Shown here piece by piece: positions 47,652 through 57,109 of a stretch of 61,199 bases of DNA (its first letter is position 1; each line of letters opens with the position of its first letter). Both the position numbers and the translations under genes were made by a program. Source of the stretch: Candidatus Rokuibacteriota bacterium (lineage in GTDB: Bacteria; Bacteroidota; Bacteroidia; Flavobacteriales; Flavobacteriaceae); assembly GCA_900299425.1 (NCBI GenBank), contig OMJU01000080.1:1-61199 (forward strand). The letters run 5' to 3'. Below the pieces are notes generated by a model. It saw only the letters and a list, made by a program, of their open reading frames with translations, did no database searches and was not told where the DNA came from.

Positions 47652-47802
47652 GCTTCTGATTTTAGTCTTCTAAAATAGCTAAAAATTAAAGGGGAGCCTC
47701 AGAGTTTTGCTGCTAATTTTTTGTTAAACAAGGGGCTGTAAAAATTAAATTCAAATTGTGTAATCACCTCAGATAAGCGTATTTTTAACCCTAAATCACA
47801 CC

Positions 47803-48585
47803 ATGTCAAAAAAAAGACCGCTGATATTAGTCACAAATGACGATGGCATTACGGCCCCAGGAATCAGAACGCTAATTAAGGCCATGCTGCCCCTTGGGGA
47901 AGTTGTTGTGGTAGCTCCTGATGCACCACAGAGCGGCATGGGCCATGCCATTACTGTCAATGACACACTTTATTGCGATCCAATACAAGTTGATGAGTCG
48001 CTCGCCATTCAAGAATTCAGTTGTAGTGGAACCCCCGCTGATTGTGTGAAGATTGCTGTCAATGAGGTGCTACACCGCAAACCGGACTTGCTGGTCAGTG
48101 GTATCAATCACGGAAGCAATGCCTCCATTAATGTAATTTACAGCGGCACCATGAGCGCGGCAGTTGAAGCTGGCACTATGGGCATCCCGGCCATTGGATT
48201 CTCTCTGCTGGACTTCAGTTATAATGCAGATTTCAGTCATACTGTAGCCCCTATTCAACATTTAACCCGTCAATGCCTAGAGCACGGTATGCCGCAAGGT
48301 GTGGTTTTAAATGTAAATTTTCCGAAAATTGATCAAGGTCCTTTCAAAGGCATTAAAATTTGTCGACAAGCTAATGCCCAATGGGTTGAGCAGTTCGATA
48401 AACGCAAAAGCCCCTGGGGAAGGACATATTATTGGCTCTCTGGAGAATTTGTGAATTTGGACCAAGGCCAGGATACCGATCAATGGGCGCTTGACAACGG
48501 CTATATTTCTGTGGTCCCTGTTCAATATGACTTAACAGCCCATTACGCTATCCCGCTTATCAATCAATGGAATTTAAAATCATGA
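47803..48585 (+). CDS. surE: 5'/3'-nucleotidase SurE
   Basis: A 260-residue metal-dependent survival protein that removes phosphate from nucleoside monophosphates. The N-terminal metal motif VTNDDGITAPG is intact (Asp14-Asp15), as are APDAPQSGMG near 45 and SGINHGSNAS near 97. It is cytoplasmic. The stop TGA overlaps the ATG of the next gene (ATGA). The 151-base region to divergent prc holds no clear promoter. Confidence 0.95.
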   Translation: MSKKRPLILVTNDDGITAPGIRTLIKAMLPLGEVVVVAPDAPQSGMGHAITVNDTLYCDPIQVDESLAIQEFSCSGTPADCVKIAVNEVLHRKPDLLVSGINHGSNASINVIYSGTMSAAVEAGTMGIPAIGFSLLDFSYNADFSHTVAPIQHLTRQCLEHGMPQGVVLNVNFPKIDQGPFKGIKICRQANAQWVEQFDKRKSPWGRTYYWLSGEFVNLDQGQDTDQWALDNGYISVVPVQYDLTAHYAIPLINQWNLKS

Positions 48586-48869
48586 GCAAAAGAATATTTA
48601 AAGGCTTTGTGGTTGGGCTCATTTTTAACGGGCTAGGCATCTTGCTTTGTCTTTTTATTTTTAGCCTACTCAATAACACTACCGTTGAAACTATGTGGAC
48701 TGGATTCCTTGAAACTCATAGGCTTTGGATGTTGATTTCTCTGGGCGCTTTGCCAAATCTTTTGGCCTTTTTTGAATTTTTACGCCGCAATCAAGAATAC
48801 GAAGCGCGGGGGGTACTCTTAGCGACAATTGGTGCTGCGTTAACGACTTATTTCTTATATTTCTTTTGA
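48582..48869 (+). CDS. Small membrane protein between surE and lpxB
   Basis: A 95-residue protein with three predicted helices (about 6-28, 43-60, 75-93) and no known domain. I chose the ATG at 48582, which overlaps the surE stop in an ATGA, over an in-frame ATG 15 bases upstream. lpxB starts one base after its stop. The tight packing shows one transcript with surE and lpxB; function unknown. Confidence 0.75.
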   Translation: MSKRIFKGFVVGLIFNGLGILLCLFIFSLLNNTTVETMWTGFLETHRLWMLISLGALPNLLAFFEFLRRNQEYEARGVLLATIGAALTTYFLYFF

Positions 48870-48870
48870 C

Positions 48871-49983
48871 ATGAAATACTACGTCATTTCAGGAGAAGCC
48901 TCAGGCGATTTACACGGATCTAATTTAATTCGATCGCTAAAGCAAATAGACCCCCAGGCCGAAATTCGCGGTTGGGGTGGGGACCTGATGCAAGCCCAAG
49001 GGATGACTCTTGTTAAGCATTATCGGGACTTCGCCTTTATGGGATTCATTGAGGTTTTATTTAACCTCAAGACCATACTTGGCAATATTAAACGCTGTAA
49101 AAAAGATATTGAAGCCTATAAGCCTGATGTGCTGATTTTGATTGACTATCCCGGATTCAACATGCGCATCGCCCGATGGGCTAAACAGCAAAATATTCCA
49201 GTGCATTATTATATTGCACCTCAAGCTTGGGCTTGGAAAGAAAACCGGGTTAAAGCCATTGGTCGCGATGTTAGCGCCCTTTATGTTATTTTGCCTTTTG
49301 AAGAGGCGTTTTTTGGCCAGCGGGGTTGCCCAGTACATTTTGTGGGGCACCCACTTAGAGATGCGCTCGAAAACAAGCCCACAGTCGATGACGATGGATT
49401 TAGAGCTAAATACGCTTTAGACCAACGCCCGATAATCGCCTTACTGCCCGGGAGTCGTCGCCAAGAAATCTCAGCCATGCTTCCAGTGATGGCACAAATG
49501 GCAGATTCGTTCACAAATTATCAATTTGTTGTGGCTGGAGCCCCTTCGATGGAAATGAGTTTTTATCAGCAACTGATTGATGAATCCAAGATCAAAATCG
49601 TCACCCAAGACACCTATTCAATCTTAAGTGTTGCCCATGCCGCCATGGTCACTTCGGGGACAGCAACTCTGGAAACCGCCTTGCTAAAAGTGCCTCAAGT
49701 GGTCTGCTACAAGGGTCATTGGTTATCTTATGAAATCGCCAAACGCATCATCAAATTGTCCTATATTTCTTTGGTAAATCTAATCTTAGATGCGCCCGCT
49801 GTTCCTGAGCTCATCCAAAGTGACTTTAACACACAATCCCTCACCGATAATCTCGATTATATTCTCAGTGCTGAAGGTCGCAGCCAGCAACTGAAGGCTT
49901 ATGATCAATTGTTCGAAAAACTCGGGCCAAACGGGGCGAGCCAGCGTGTTGCGGCCCTGATATATGGCGCATCACAGCAGTAA
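48871..49983 (+). CDS. lpxB: Lipid-A-disaccharide synthase
   Basis: A 370-residue GT19 glycosyltransferase that joins UDP-diacylglucosamine and lipid X to the lipid A disaccharide at the inner membrane. Typical segments: ISGEASGDLHG (residues 5-15), IDYPGFNMR near 92, YIAPQAWAWKE near 115, FVGHPLRD near 155 and LLPGSRRQEI near 190. Length normal. With lptE it shows a lipid A-bearing outer membrane. Confidence 0.96.
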   Translation: MKYYVISGEASGDLHGSNLIRSLKQIDPQAEIRGWGGDLMQAQGMTLVKHYRDFAFMGFIEVLFNLKTILGNIKRCKKDIEAYKPDVLILIDYPGFNMRIARWAKQQNIPVHYYIAPQAWAWKENRVKAIGRDVSALYVILPFEEAFFGQRGCPVHFVGHPLRDALENKPTVDDDGFRAKYALDQRPIIALLPGSRRQEISAMLPVMAQMADSFTNYQFVVAGAPSMEMSFYQQLIDESKIKIVTQDTYSILSVAHAAMVTSGTATLETALLKVPQVVCYKGHWLSYEIAKRIIKLSYISLVNLILDAPAVPELIQSDFNTQSLTDNLDYILSAEGRSQQLKAYDQLFEKLGPNGASQRVAALIYGASQQ

Positions 49984-50133
49984 AAGCGCAATCCGTTAAG
50001 GCGCTCAGAAGCTTTGGCAGTAGTGACAATTGCTAGATTGTACGATCAATATTGAAAAAAGCACTTGTTTTTTGTACGGCCTCTGTTTTTAATTCCTAGC
50101 TTGCCTTAGACTCCCTCTAACTGCTACTGGGGA

Positions 50134-52065
50134 GTGTCACAACCCATCAACATAAGACTTTTTGAACTGGTCCTTGGGGTGAGTCTCGGGATAATGTTAG
50201 GACATTTCAGTGCAATCCCCATGCCTGATAGCAGACTTATCTATCTGAGCATTAGTTTAGTTTTAATCATCAGTTATTTGCTGAGTTTTTATTTAAATCC
50301 AAAACTATGGTGGATTTGTCGTATTTGGTTTTTTACCCTTTGGATTGCTTTGGGCTGCTTGCATTTTACATGGTCCAGGGCCCTGCCTGACTCAGCCTCG
50401 GCTGAACTTGATCAGCATCCTTTAAAAGCTAAGGACCTCAGCGGTGAAAAAGCGACACACTTAAATGCTGTAGTGATCAAACACCGCTTAAAACCCTGGG
50501 GGCAAACAACCAGGTATATGGCCCACTATTATCAAAAAAACAGCCATAAGCCTACCCGCATTGTTTTGCTTTGTCGTGACACCACACTTATCCAATTATT
50601 GGGGCCTGATAAAACACTTTGGACCAATAGTTCACCCAAGATCATCGAGCGCAACAAAAATCCTGGAGGCTTCGACCAAAAATCTTACTATTACAGTCAG
50701 GGTATTGAATTTGCAATGACCCTGAGTGCAAATCAAGTCTATTGTTGGCGCCTACATCCCTTGAGTTTAAGGGCTAAAGCCCAAAAAATCAATACAAAAC
50801 TGGCTCAATACTGGCGTGATGCCGCTATTTCAGCACAGGCACAGGCATTAGCTCTAGCCATAATTTTGGGACAAACCCAAGATCTGACTATTGAAGTCAA
50901 AAGCCAATTTGCCAGTGCTGGGGCCTTACATGTCTTGGCGCTTTCAGGCCTGCATGTGGGTTTGGTGGTGCTCCTGCTCCAATGGCTACTGCGACCGCTT
51001 AAAGCACTTCCATTTGGGATAAAAATTCAAGCCGTTATCCTTTTGGTGCTGCTATGGAGTTATGCATTTATTTGTGGACTCAGTCCTTCTATAACGCGAG
51101 CAGTTTGCATGTTTAGTATTTGGCAAATAGCACAAATTATTGGGCGTCCAGTATCCGGCAGTAACAGTGTATTGCTCTGTCTTATTCTGCTGCTTTGGTG
51201 GTCCCCGTATTGGCTTTTTTCAGTAGGATTTCAATTGAGTTTCAGTGCCGTGATGGCCTTGACTTACTTGCCGTCGCGCCTCAAAAAAATATGGCGTCCC
51301 CAAAACCGAATTTATCGCTATTTCATACAGCTCAGCACTGTAGGGGCAGCCGCACAGATCGGTGTCGGGCCACTGTCCATTTATTATTTCCATCAGTTCC
51401 CTTTAATGTTTTGGTTGAGTAATTTAATTGTCCTACCGCTGATGACTCCATTATTGATTTTGGGTTTATCCAACACCATGGGAAGTCTTATCACAGACAT
51501 ACCAAATATTTTTTTTGAGCTTTGGGATGAATTACTCCATGTAATTTTAAAGGCTGTTGTGTGGATTGCTTCACATGAGCATATGCTGTTAAAAGACCTG
51601 AATCTGAATCAATACACCCTTTGGAGCTATTACGCGATTGCCCTCTTGCTCTGGTGGGGGTTACAGCATCCATGGGTCCCTCGAAAAATTGTCTTTAGGA
51701 CCTTCTTGCCTTATCTATGTTGCATTTTATTAGCGGGCTATATCAGCAAAACACTATGGCGTCGCGATCCAGTGCCCCAATTGACAATTTTGCATCGCTT
51801 TGACAATACGCGCCTGATCGTACATGCTCCTGAGGGATTTAAAGAGCTTTTCAGAGGAAAGAATAAAATGAACCCAGACGGGTCAGATTGGTCCAGACAT
51901 TATGGAGTCAAACTTAAGGCTGAAAAACCATTGCCCACGGTGATGACTTTTGATGGATTGCCAGTAATTGTGGTGGACTCCACGGGCGTTTACCCACCGG
52001 TCAATAATGGCATTGTACTGCTCAGGGCCAATGCCAATATACATTTTGAAAAACTGGTTAATTAG
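50134..52065 (+). CDS. comEC: ComEC/Rec2 DNA-uptake channel, cut short by an in-frame TAG
   Basis: A 643-residue ComEC-type inner membrane protein. It has N-terminal helices and a DUF4131 region (1-230), the competence domain with the ALSGLHVGLV motif near 268 and many helices (240-530), then a soluble C-terminal part. It moves single-stranded DNA into the cytoplasm in natural transformation. The start is GTG after CTGGGGA. The frame is stopped by TAG at 52063-52065 but goes on without a further stop for 51 codons (52066-52218), including an ADGSN motif that belongs to ComEC C-termini in this group. So the last part of the protein is lost or made only by read-through. Confidence 0.88.
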   Translation: MSQPINIRLFELVLGVSLGIMLGHFSAIPMPDSRLIYLSISLVLIISYLLSFYLNPKLWWICRIWFFTLWIALGCLHFTWSRALPDSASAELDQHPLKAKDLSGEKATHLNAVVIKHRLKPWGQTTRYMAHYYQKNSHKPTRIVLLCRDTTLIQLLGPDKTLWTNSSPKIIERNKNPGGFDQKSYYYSQGIEFAMTLSANQVYCWRLHPLSLRAKAQKINTKLAQYWRDAAISAQAQALALAIILGQTQDLTIEVKSQFASAGALHVLALSGLHVGLVVLLLQWLLRPLKALPFGIKIQAVILLVLLWSYAFICGLSPSITRAVCMFSIWQIAQIIGRPVSGSNSVLLCLILLLWWSPYWLFSVGFQLSFSAVMALTYLPSRLKKIWRPQNRIYRYFIQLSTVGAAAQIGVGPLSIYYFHQFPLMFWLSNLIVLPLMTPLLILGLSNTMGSLITDIPNIFFELWDELLHVILKAVVWIASHEHMLLKDLNLNQYTLWSYYAIALLLWWGLQHPWVPRKIVFRTFLPYLCCILLAGYISKTLWRRDPVPQLTILHRFDNTRLIVHAPEGFKELFRGKNKMNPDGSDWSRHYGVKLKAEKPLPTVMTFDGLPVIVVDSTGVYPPVNNGIVLLRANANIHFEKLVN

Positions 52066-52221
52066 TTAACCCCATGCATCGTTCTGGCCGACGGGTCTAA
52101 TGCCCGGTATGTCATTGAACATTGGCGCGAACGGGCGCACTTTCTAAATCAAAAGTTTTTAGACACTTATAGTTCAGGTGCGATAGAAACTAGTGATGGC
52201 CAGTTTAAAAAGTACTTTTGA
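52066..52221 (+). pseudogene. Severed C-terminal tail of comEC
   Basis: Fifty-one codons in the same frame as comEC, directly after its TAG and ending in TGA at 52219-52221. The translation (LTPCIVLADGSNARYV, then HWRERAHFLNQKFLDTY) resembles the usual end of Bacteroidota ComEC, where an ADGSN/ADGTN motif follows. It has no start of its own. The end overlaps the convergent thioredoxin-like gene by 17 bases. Confidence 0.7.
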
Positions 52222-52801
52222 AGGCTGCTTGATATTCGGCCCACGCAGGCTCAGTGGTGATGTTTTTATAATCATCCGAGGCGACCATCTTTAAAAATAT
52301 TTCGAGTTCCTGGGCTGACTTGTAGCCCGGAAGCGCTTGAATCAATTCACCATTTTCGTCAAAAAACACCAGACTGGGATAGGCATTTATACGCAAGGCA
52401 TCGGCAAAAAAATGCTGGGCGTTGCGCCCCTTGCGCTCGGGTTGATGGTTTGGATTGGTGTATGTAAAATCCTTGTAGGTAATTGACTCAGTACCCTCTC
52501 CATTAAACTTAACGGCGTAATAATGCTTGTTTACATAGCGCACCAAACGCTTGTTGGAAAAGGTATTTTTATCCAGCATCTTGCAAGGCCCGCACCAGTC
52601 TGTATAAACGTCCATAAAGATCTTTTTGGGTTTTTGAGCCTGAGCCGCCAAAGCCTCATTCATGGTCATCCATTTAATCTGCGCCTGAGATTGAACAGTG
52701 CTCAAACTAAAAACAATCAGCAAACCCAGGGTTATTTTATACCCTACCAATTCTCGCCTGGTTCCCCGAGTCAAAGGCTCATCGGTAAGTAGTCGATTCA
52801 T
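52205..52801 (-). CDS. Exported thioredoxin-fold protein, copy 1
   Basis: A 198-residue thioredoxin-like protein with a long basic N-region and signal helix (about 24-41, cleaved near SQAQ). The active site WCGPC lies near residue 70 in a DVYTDWCGPCKMLDKNTFS-type context typical of DUF255-like/thioredoxin_7 proteins. It should reduce or exchange disulfides in the periplasm. It is a tandem paralog of the gene before it, joined by an ATGA overlap; the WMT/SMNEAL-A-AQ and NHY/NENFY-VKFNGEG segments correspond. Confidence 0.88.
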   Translation of the reverse strand: MNRLLTDEPLTRGTRRELVGYKITLGLLIVFSLSTVQSQAQIKWMTMNEALAAQAQKPKKIFMDVYTDWCGPCKMLDKNTFSNKRLVRYVNKHYYAVKFNGEGTESITYKDFTYTNPNHQPERKGRNAQHFFADALRINAYPSLVFFDENGELIQALPGYKSAQELEIFLKMVASDDYKNITTEPAWAEYQAAFKSTF

Positions 52802-53343
52802 TGAAAACTGGGTTTGAAATTAGCAACATAATTATCGTAAGCCTCTTGAGTGCGTACACTTTTCCATAAATCAGTGCCAAAAAATCTAAGGAATAACTCA
52901 AGCTGCGGGGGGGTCCTATAGCCCCGAACACTTTTGATTAGTCCCCCTGATTCATCCATAAATACAACCGTTGGGTAAGCGCGTATGCCCAAATAACTAG
53001 AAAACTCATGTACTGAATTTCGCCGTTTGGCCTTAGCGGGATCATATCGGGGATTGTCATAGGTTTTACCCTTGTATACGATGGTTTCATCCCCTTCTCC
53101 ATTGAACTTTACAGGATAAAAATTTTCATTGATAAAGGCGGCAAGTTGTGGATTGCTGAAGGTATTTCGGTCGTAGAGCTTACAGGGCCCACACCAAACG
53201 GTGTAAACATCCATAAAGATTTTTTTAGGATTTGATTTTTGTGCCGTGAGCGCCTCACTTAACGACATCCATTGAACCTCTTGGGCCACAACAGTTGAGC
53301 TCAACAATACCAAAATTATCAGTACAAATGATTTAAATCTCAT
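52798..53343 (-). CDS. Exported thioredoxin-fold protein, copy 2
   Basis: A 181-residue protein with signal peptide (1-20, MRFKSFVLIIL start, cleaved at VVAQ) and active site WCGPC near residue 50. It is closely similar to the following gene along its whole length and shows a recent or maintained tandem duplication. An in-frame ATG at 53379 would place 12 polar residues before the signal peptide, so 53343 is preferred. The transporter gene 45 bases upstream is on the same strand. Confidence 0.88.
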   Translation of the reverse strand: MRFKSFVLIILVLLSSTVVAQEVQWMSLSEALTAQKSNPKKIFMDVYTVWCGPCKLYDRNTFSNPQLAAFINENFYPVKFNGEGDETIVYKGKTYDNPRYDPAKAKRRNSVHEFSSYLGIRAYPTVVFMDESGGLIKSVRGYRTPPQLELFLRFFGTDLWKSVRTQEAYDNYVANFKPSFQ

Positions 53344-53388
53344 ATGCTTGTCGACACAAAAATCAAGCCATTTAGCCATACCGCCGAA

Positions 53389-55146
53389 TTAGCGCACTCC
53401 GTGCATTAATTTTTTAATGATCGGATACATCAGTGCAGAAAATACCGCTAAACCTACAGCCACAAAAGTAAGCATCCAGAAGAAGGTACTCAATCCTTCA
53501 GACTGGGCGATTTCCTCAGAAGCCTCTCCAAAGACCCCAGCGAGTTTCATCCCAATAGCGACGGCCAAATACCAAACACCAAACATCATGGCAATCATGC
53601 GTCCTGGTACAAGCTTACTGACATAAGAAAGGGCCACTGGTGAAATACATAACTCACCCATAGTGTGGAAGAAATAAACCAATATCAACCATATAATACT
53701 CACCGAAGCCGTTTCTGCACCCACTGGAATATCTGAGGCACCTACAGCAACACAGGCCATCCCCAATCCCAGTAGAAACATCCCTATAGCATATTTCATA
53801 TTGGCATTTGGGTTGAATTTACTTTCCCACCAGCGTGAGAACAAGGGCGCAAATGTGATGATAAACAAGGAATTCAAAATACCAAACCAAGAAGCGTCAA
53901 TTTCGGCAACGTCTTGACTGAATTTATCATTTAAGCGATAAAGTGCAATAGCCCAGATGATGATAAAACTCAATCCCAAAATAATATTCGACCACTTGTA
54001 GGTGGTAAAGGTCTTACCGAAGAGTTTGAAAAGCACCCAGGTAATAACCCCTAGCGGCACTATGGTCACCAATGCATCTACTACCTTAAAAATCATGGCA
54101 GAATTGCCCTCAAGCATGCGATCGGTATAATCCCGCGCAAAAATCGTTAAAGAACTCGGGGCTTGTTCAAAAATGGCCCAGAAGAAGATGGTAATGAAGG
54201 CAAAAAACATAACCGCTAACATACGGTCCTTCGTGATTTTGTCGTAGCGTGGCAAACGGATGGCCAGCAAAAGGATGAACAATCCTAGAGCGAGCAAAAT
54301 CATGAACGAAGACCCCCCTAAACCGGCGATGTCAAAATCAAATAAGTTGTAGGCCCCTTCTGAGATTTTGGACACGGGATCGTTGATCATCCAGGCTAAT
54401 CCAATAATCGCAGCCAAAGCGATAATGCCTAACTGAAAATTAGTAAATGGGTTTAACTTTGGCTCGTCTGGTCCGAGCTCAACTTGATCTTGAGCCTGCT
54501 TCTTTGGTTTGAGACCAATGCTACCAAAAATGTCTTGGGCCCACCAGAATTGCAACAATCCAAAAAGCATAAAAATACCTGCTAATCCAAAGCCCCAGGA
54601 CCAACCGACTTGTTCTCCCATATAGCCACAAAGCAAAATACCTAAAAATGCTCCTGCATTAACCCCCATGTAGAAAATCGTATAGGCTCCGTCCTTTTTT
54701 TCTGGGCGAGATGCGTACATGGCAGAGATAATCGAGGTCATATTTGGCTTAAAAAACCCACTACCAAAAACCAATAGAATAAGCCCTGTGTAGATAAAAA
54801 ACTCGGTTTCTAAGGCCATACAAGCATGGCCTAAAGTCATGAGTAATGCCCCAACCAAGATGGCGTATCTGAACCCTATTTTTCGATCTGAGACATAACC
54901 CCCGAGCAGTGTGGAGAGATAAACCATCGATGTATAAGTGCCAAAAATAGCAAAGGCATATTCACGCGGCCAGCCCCAGCCTTGATCCAATAGGGAAGCC
55001 GTGAAAAACATAACCAAAAGAGCCCGCATTCCATAATAAGAAAAACGCTCCCACATTTCGGTAAAAAACAATACAAAAAGTCCTGCTGGATGACCTAGTA
55101 CTTTGTCTTTGAATAAGTTTTCGATATCGGTATTCATAGTTGTCAA
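53389..55146 (-). CDS. POT family peptide transporter (longer copy)
   Basis: A 585-residue proton-coupled oligopeptide transporter of the MFS superfamily with about 14 helices. POT marks are FFTEMWERFSYYGMRA near residue 28 (the ExxER-like motif) and ELCISPVALSYVSKL near 500. It has an extra region between helices 6 and 8 (about 210-300) compared with its shorter neighbour. It imports di- and tripeptides. The neighbour is 4 bases away. Confidence 0.93.
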   Translation of the reverse strand: MTTMNTDIENLFKDKVLGHPAGLFVLFFTEMWERFSYYGMRALLVMFFTASLLDQGWGWPREYAFAIFGTYTSMVYLSTLLGGYVSDRKIGFRYAILVGALLMTLGHACMALETEFFIYTGLILLVFGSGFFKPNMTSIISAMYASRPEKKDGAYTIFYMGVNAGAFLGILLCGYMGEQVGWSWGFGLAGIFMLFGLLQFWWAQDIFGSIGLKPKKQAQDQVELGPDEPKLNPFTNFQLGIIALAAIIGLAWMINDPVSKISEGAYNLFDFDIAGLGGSSFMILLALGLFILLLAIRLPRYDKITKDRMLAVMFFAFITIFFWAIFEQAPSSLTIFARDYTDRMLEGNSAMIFKVVDALVTIVPLGVITWVLFKLFGKTFTTYKWSNIILGLSFIIIWAIALYRLNDKFSQDVAEIDASWFGILNSLFIITFAPLFSRWWESKFNPNANMKYAIGMFLLGLGMACVAVGASDIPVGAETASVSIIWLILVYFFHTMGELCISPVALSYVSKLVPGRMIAMMFGVWYLAVAIGMKLAGVFGEASEEIAQSEGLSTFFWMLTFVAVGLAVFSALMYPIIKKLMHGVR

Positions 55147-55150
55147 TATT

Positions 55151-56488
55151 TTAGTGTTCGGTATCTTCTATACCATGGGTTAAAACTTCTAATTTCTTTC
55201 TGAACAGCAATACGACCAATCCGAAGACCACGCAAAAGACGGCGATCCCAGTAAATATCGTAAACTCTCCATAAGTTGAGGCTGATTCGCCAAGTAGACC
55301 CGCGAGCTTATTGCCAAAACCAGTCATGGCAAAATAAACCCCCATCATCAGTGAGGCGTATTTAAGTGGTGCTAGTTTTGTGATGTACGACAGGGCTACT
55401 GGAGAGATACACAGCTCACCCACAGTATGGAATAAATAAGCCAAAACCAACCAATACATGGCTGATGATCCTGTGGTCTCAAATTCGGTTGAGGCAGCAG
55501 ACATAAAGAAAAATCCTGTACCCATAATGATCAATCCGATGATCATTTTGAATAGTGAAGTCGATAATTTTCCACGCAATTTGCGCTTAGCCCAATAAGC
55601 TGCTACAGTTGTTCCCAAGAAAATGATAAACATCGCATTTAAGGACTGAAACCAAGAGGCTGGCACTTCTAGACCAAAGAGCATACGATTAGTATTCTCC
55701 ATGGCGTAAATATTCATGAGTCCTCCTGCTTGCTCAAAAGCACCCCAAAAAACAATCACTAGGAAAAATGAAAGAAATAAGACGACAACACGGTCTTTTT
55801 CGATTTTGGTTAACGGTCTATTCATGGCCTCAATTTCGGCTTCGTCGGTAGAACTTCCCAAGTAATTACCGACATCTTTGAGGTATTTTTGACCAAGAAC
55901 ATACTGAATTAATCCCAGAGTCATCCCAATACCTGCGAGCCCAAAACCGTAATGCCAACCCATAACTTCACCTACATAACCCACAATCAGACTCGATAAA
56001 AATGCGCCGAGATTAATGCCGATATAAAAAATGGTAAACCCTTTATCACGACGAATGTCACCGGGCTTATAGAGCCCACCAACCATAGTGGAAATATTTG
56101 GCTTGAGCATCCCAACACCAGCGATGATTAAAGAAAGGCCCGAGTAAAACGCCCACATCTGTTCAATGGCTAGAATACTGTGTCCAAAAACTAAAAGGAT
56201 TCCACCGTAAAGAACGGATTTCTTTTGACCAAAAAATTTATCGGCCAACCACCCACCTGGTATTGAAGCCACATAAACCAGCATGGTATACCAACCGTAA
56301 AGTGCTAGGGCGCTTTCATTGGCCCAGCCCAATCCAGCATTAGTTGCATCAGTTTGTGAGACTAGATAAAGCACGAGAATCGCACGCATTCCATAATAAG
56401 AAAAGCGCTCCCACATTTCAGTAAAAAAGAGCACAAAAAGTCCCAGAGGATGTCCAAAAAATTCTTTGGTTGTGGTAGATGCTGTCAT
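55151..56488 (-). CDS. POT family peptide transporter (shorter copy)
   Basis: A 445-residue paralog of the next gene, about 140 residues shorter, with the same FFTEMWERFSYYGMRA and ELCISPVALSYITKL motifs and about 12 helices. It imports small peptides with protons. It lies between the DPP-IV peptidase gene (18-base gap) and the longer copy, forming a peptide-use module with them. Confidence 0.92.
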   Translation of the reverse strand: MTASTTTKEFFGHPLGLFVLFFTEMWERFSYYGMRAILVLYLVSQTDATNAGLGWANESALALYGWYTMLVYVASIPGGWLADKFFGQKKSVLYGGILLVFGHSILAIEQMWAFYSGLSLIIAGVGMLKPNISTMVGGLYKPGDIRRDKGFTIFYIGINLGAFLSSLIVGYVGEVMGWHYGFGLAGIGMTLGLIQYVLGQKYLKDVGNYLGSSTDEAEIEAMNRPLTKIEKDRVVVLFLSFFLVIVFWGAFEQAGGLMNIYAMENTNRMLFGLEVPASWFQSLNAMFIIFLGTTVAAYWAKRKLRGKLSTSLFKMIIGLIIMGTGFFFMSAASTEFETTGSSAMYWLVLAYLFHTVGELCISPVALSYITKLAPLKYASLMMGVYFAMTGFGNKLAGLLGESASTYGEFTIFTGIAVFCVVFGLVVLLFRKKLEVLTHGIEDTEH

Positions 56489-56506
56489 TTGAATTCGTTT
56501 TATGTA

Positions 56507-57094
56507 TTAATTATTGATTAGGTTATTTTGAATAAAATCGGTCATTTTTCGGTATAGATGATCACGGGTGTAACCCCCATAAATCCCGTGATTTTTATCG
56601 GGATAGATGAGCCAGTCAAAGGGCTTATTGGCCCTGACTAAAGCATCGATCAATCGCATAGAATTCTGTACATGTACATTATCGTCTGCCGTTCCGTGTA
56701 CCAAGAGTAAAGCACCAGACATGTTCGACACGTGATCTAGTGGCGCATAGGCGTCATAGCCCACTGCATTGTCTTGAGGCAGCCCCATATAACGCTCTGT
56801 ATAAATAGAGTCATAAAATCGCCATGAAGTTACCGGGGCTACGGAGATGGCTGTGGAAAAGACCCCCTGACCTTGAAAAAGACAGTTTGCAGACATAAAG
56901 CCCCCATAGCTCCATCCCCAAATTCCAATTTTCTCTGGATCCACATAAGACCACTGGGCGATCTTTTGTGCTGCCGCGATTTGATCTTGGACCTCATACA
57001 ATCCCAATTTACCCTGGGTCATTTTTTTAAAATCTCGCCCTTTAAGTCCCGTGCCTCGACCATCCACACATACGACGATCAAACCTTGATTCAC
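56507..57094 (-). pseudogene. DPP-IV type S9 peptidase, C-terminal half of a gene split by TAG
   Basis: This stretch encodes the alpha/beta-hydrolase domain of a prolyl oligopeptidase family (S9B) dipeptidyl peptidase. The catalytic serine is in GWSYGG, the aspartate in GTADDNVH and the histidine in DKNHGIYGG, so the whole triad is here. It is in the same frame as the upstream half at 57110-58699, with only TAG (57112-57110) and five sense codons (WHQYL) between. Read as one protein the gene has 729 residues, the usual size. A start from the GTG at 57094 would lack the propeller and signal peptide. Confidence 0.85.
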
Positions 57095-57109
57095 TAGATA
57101 TTGATGCCA

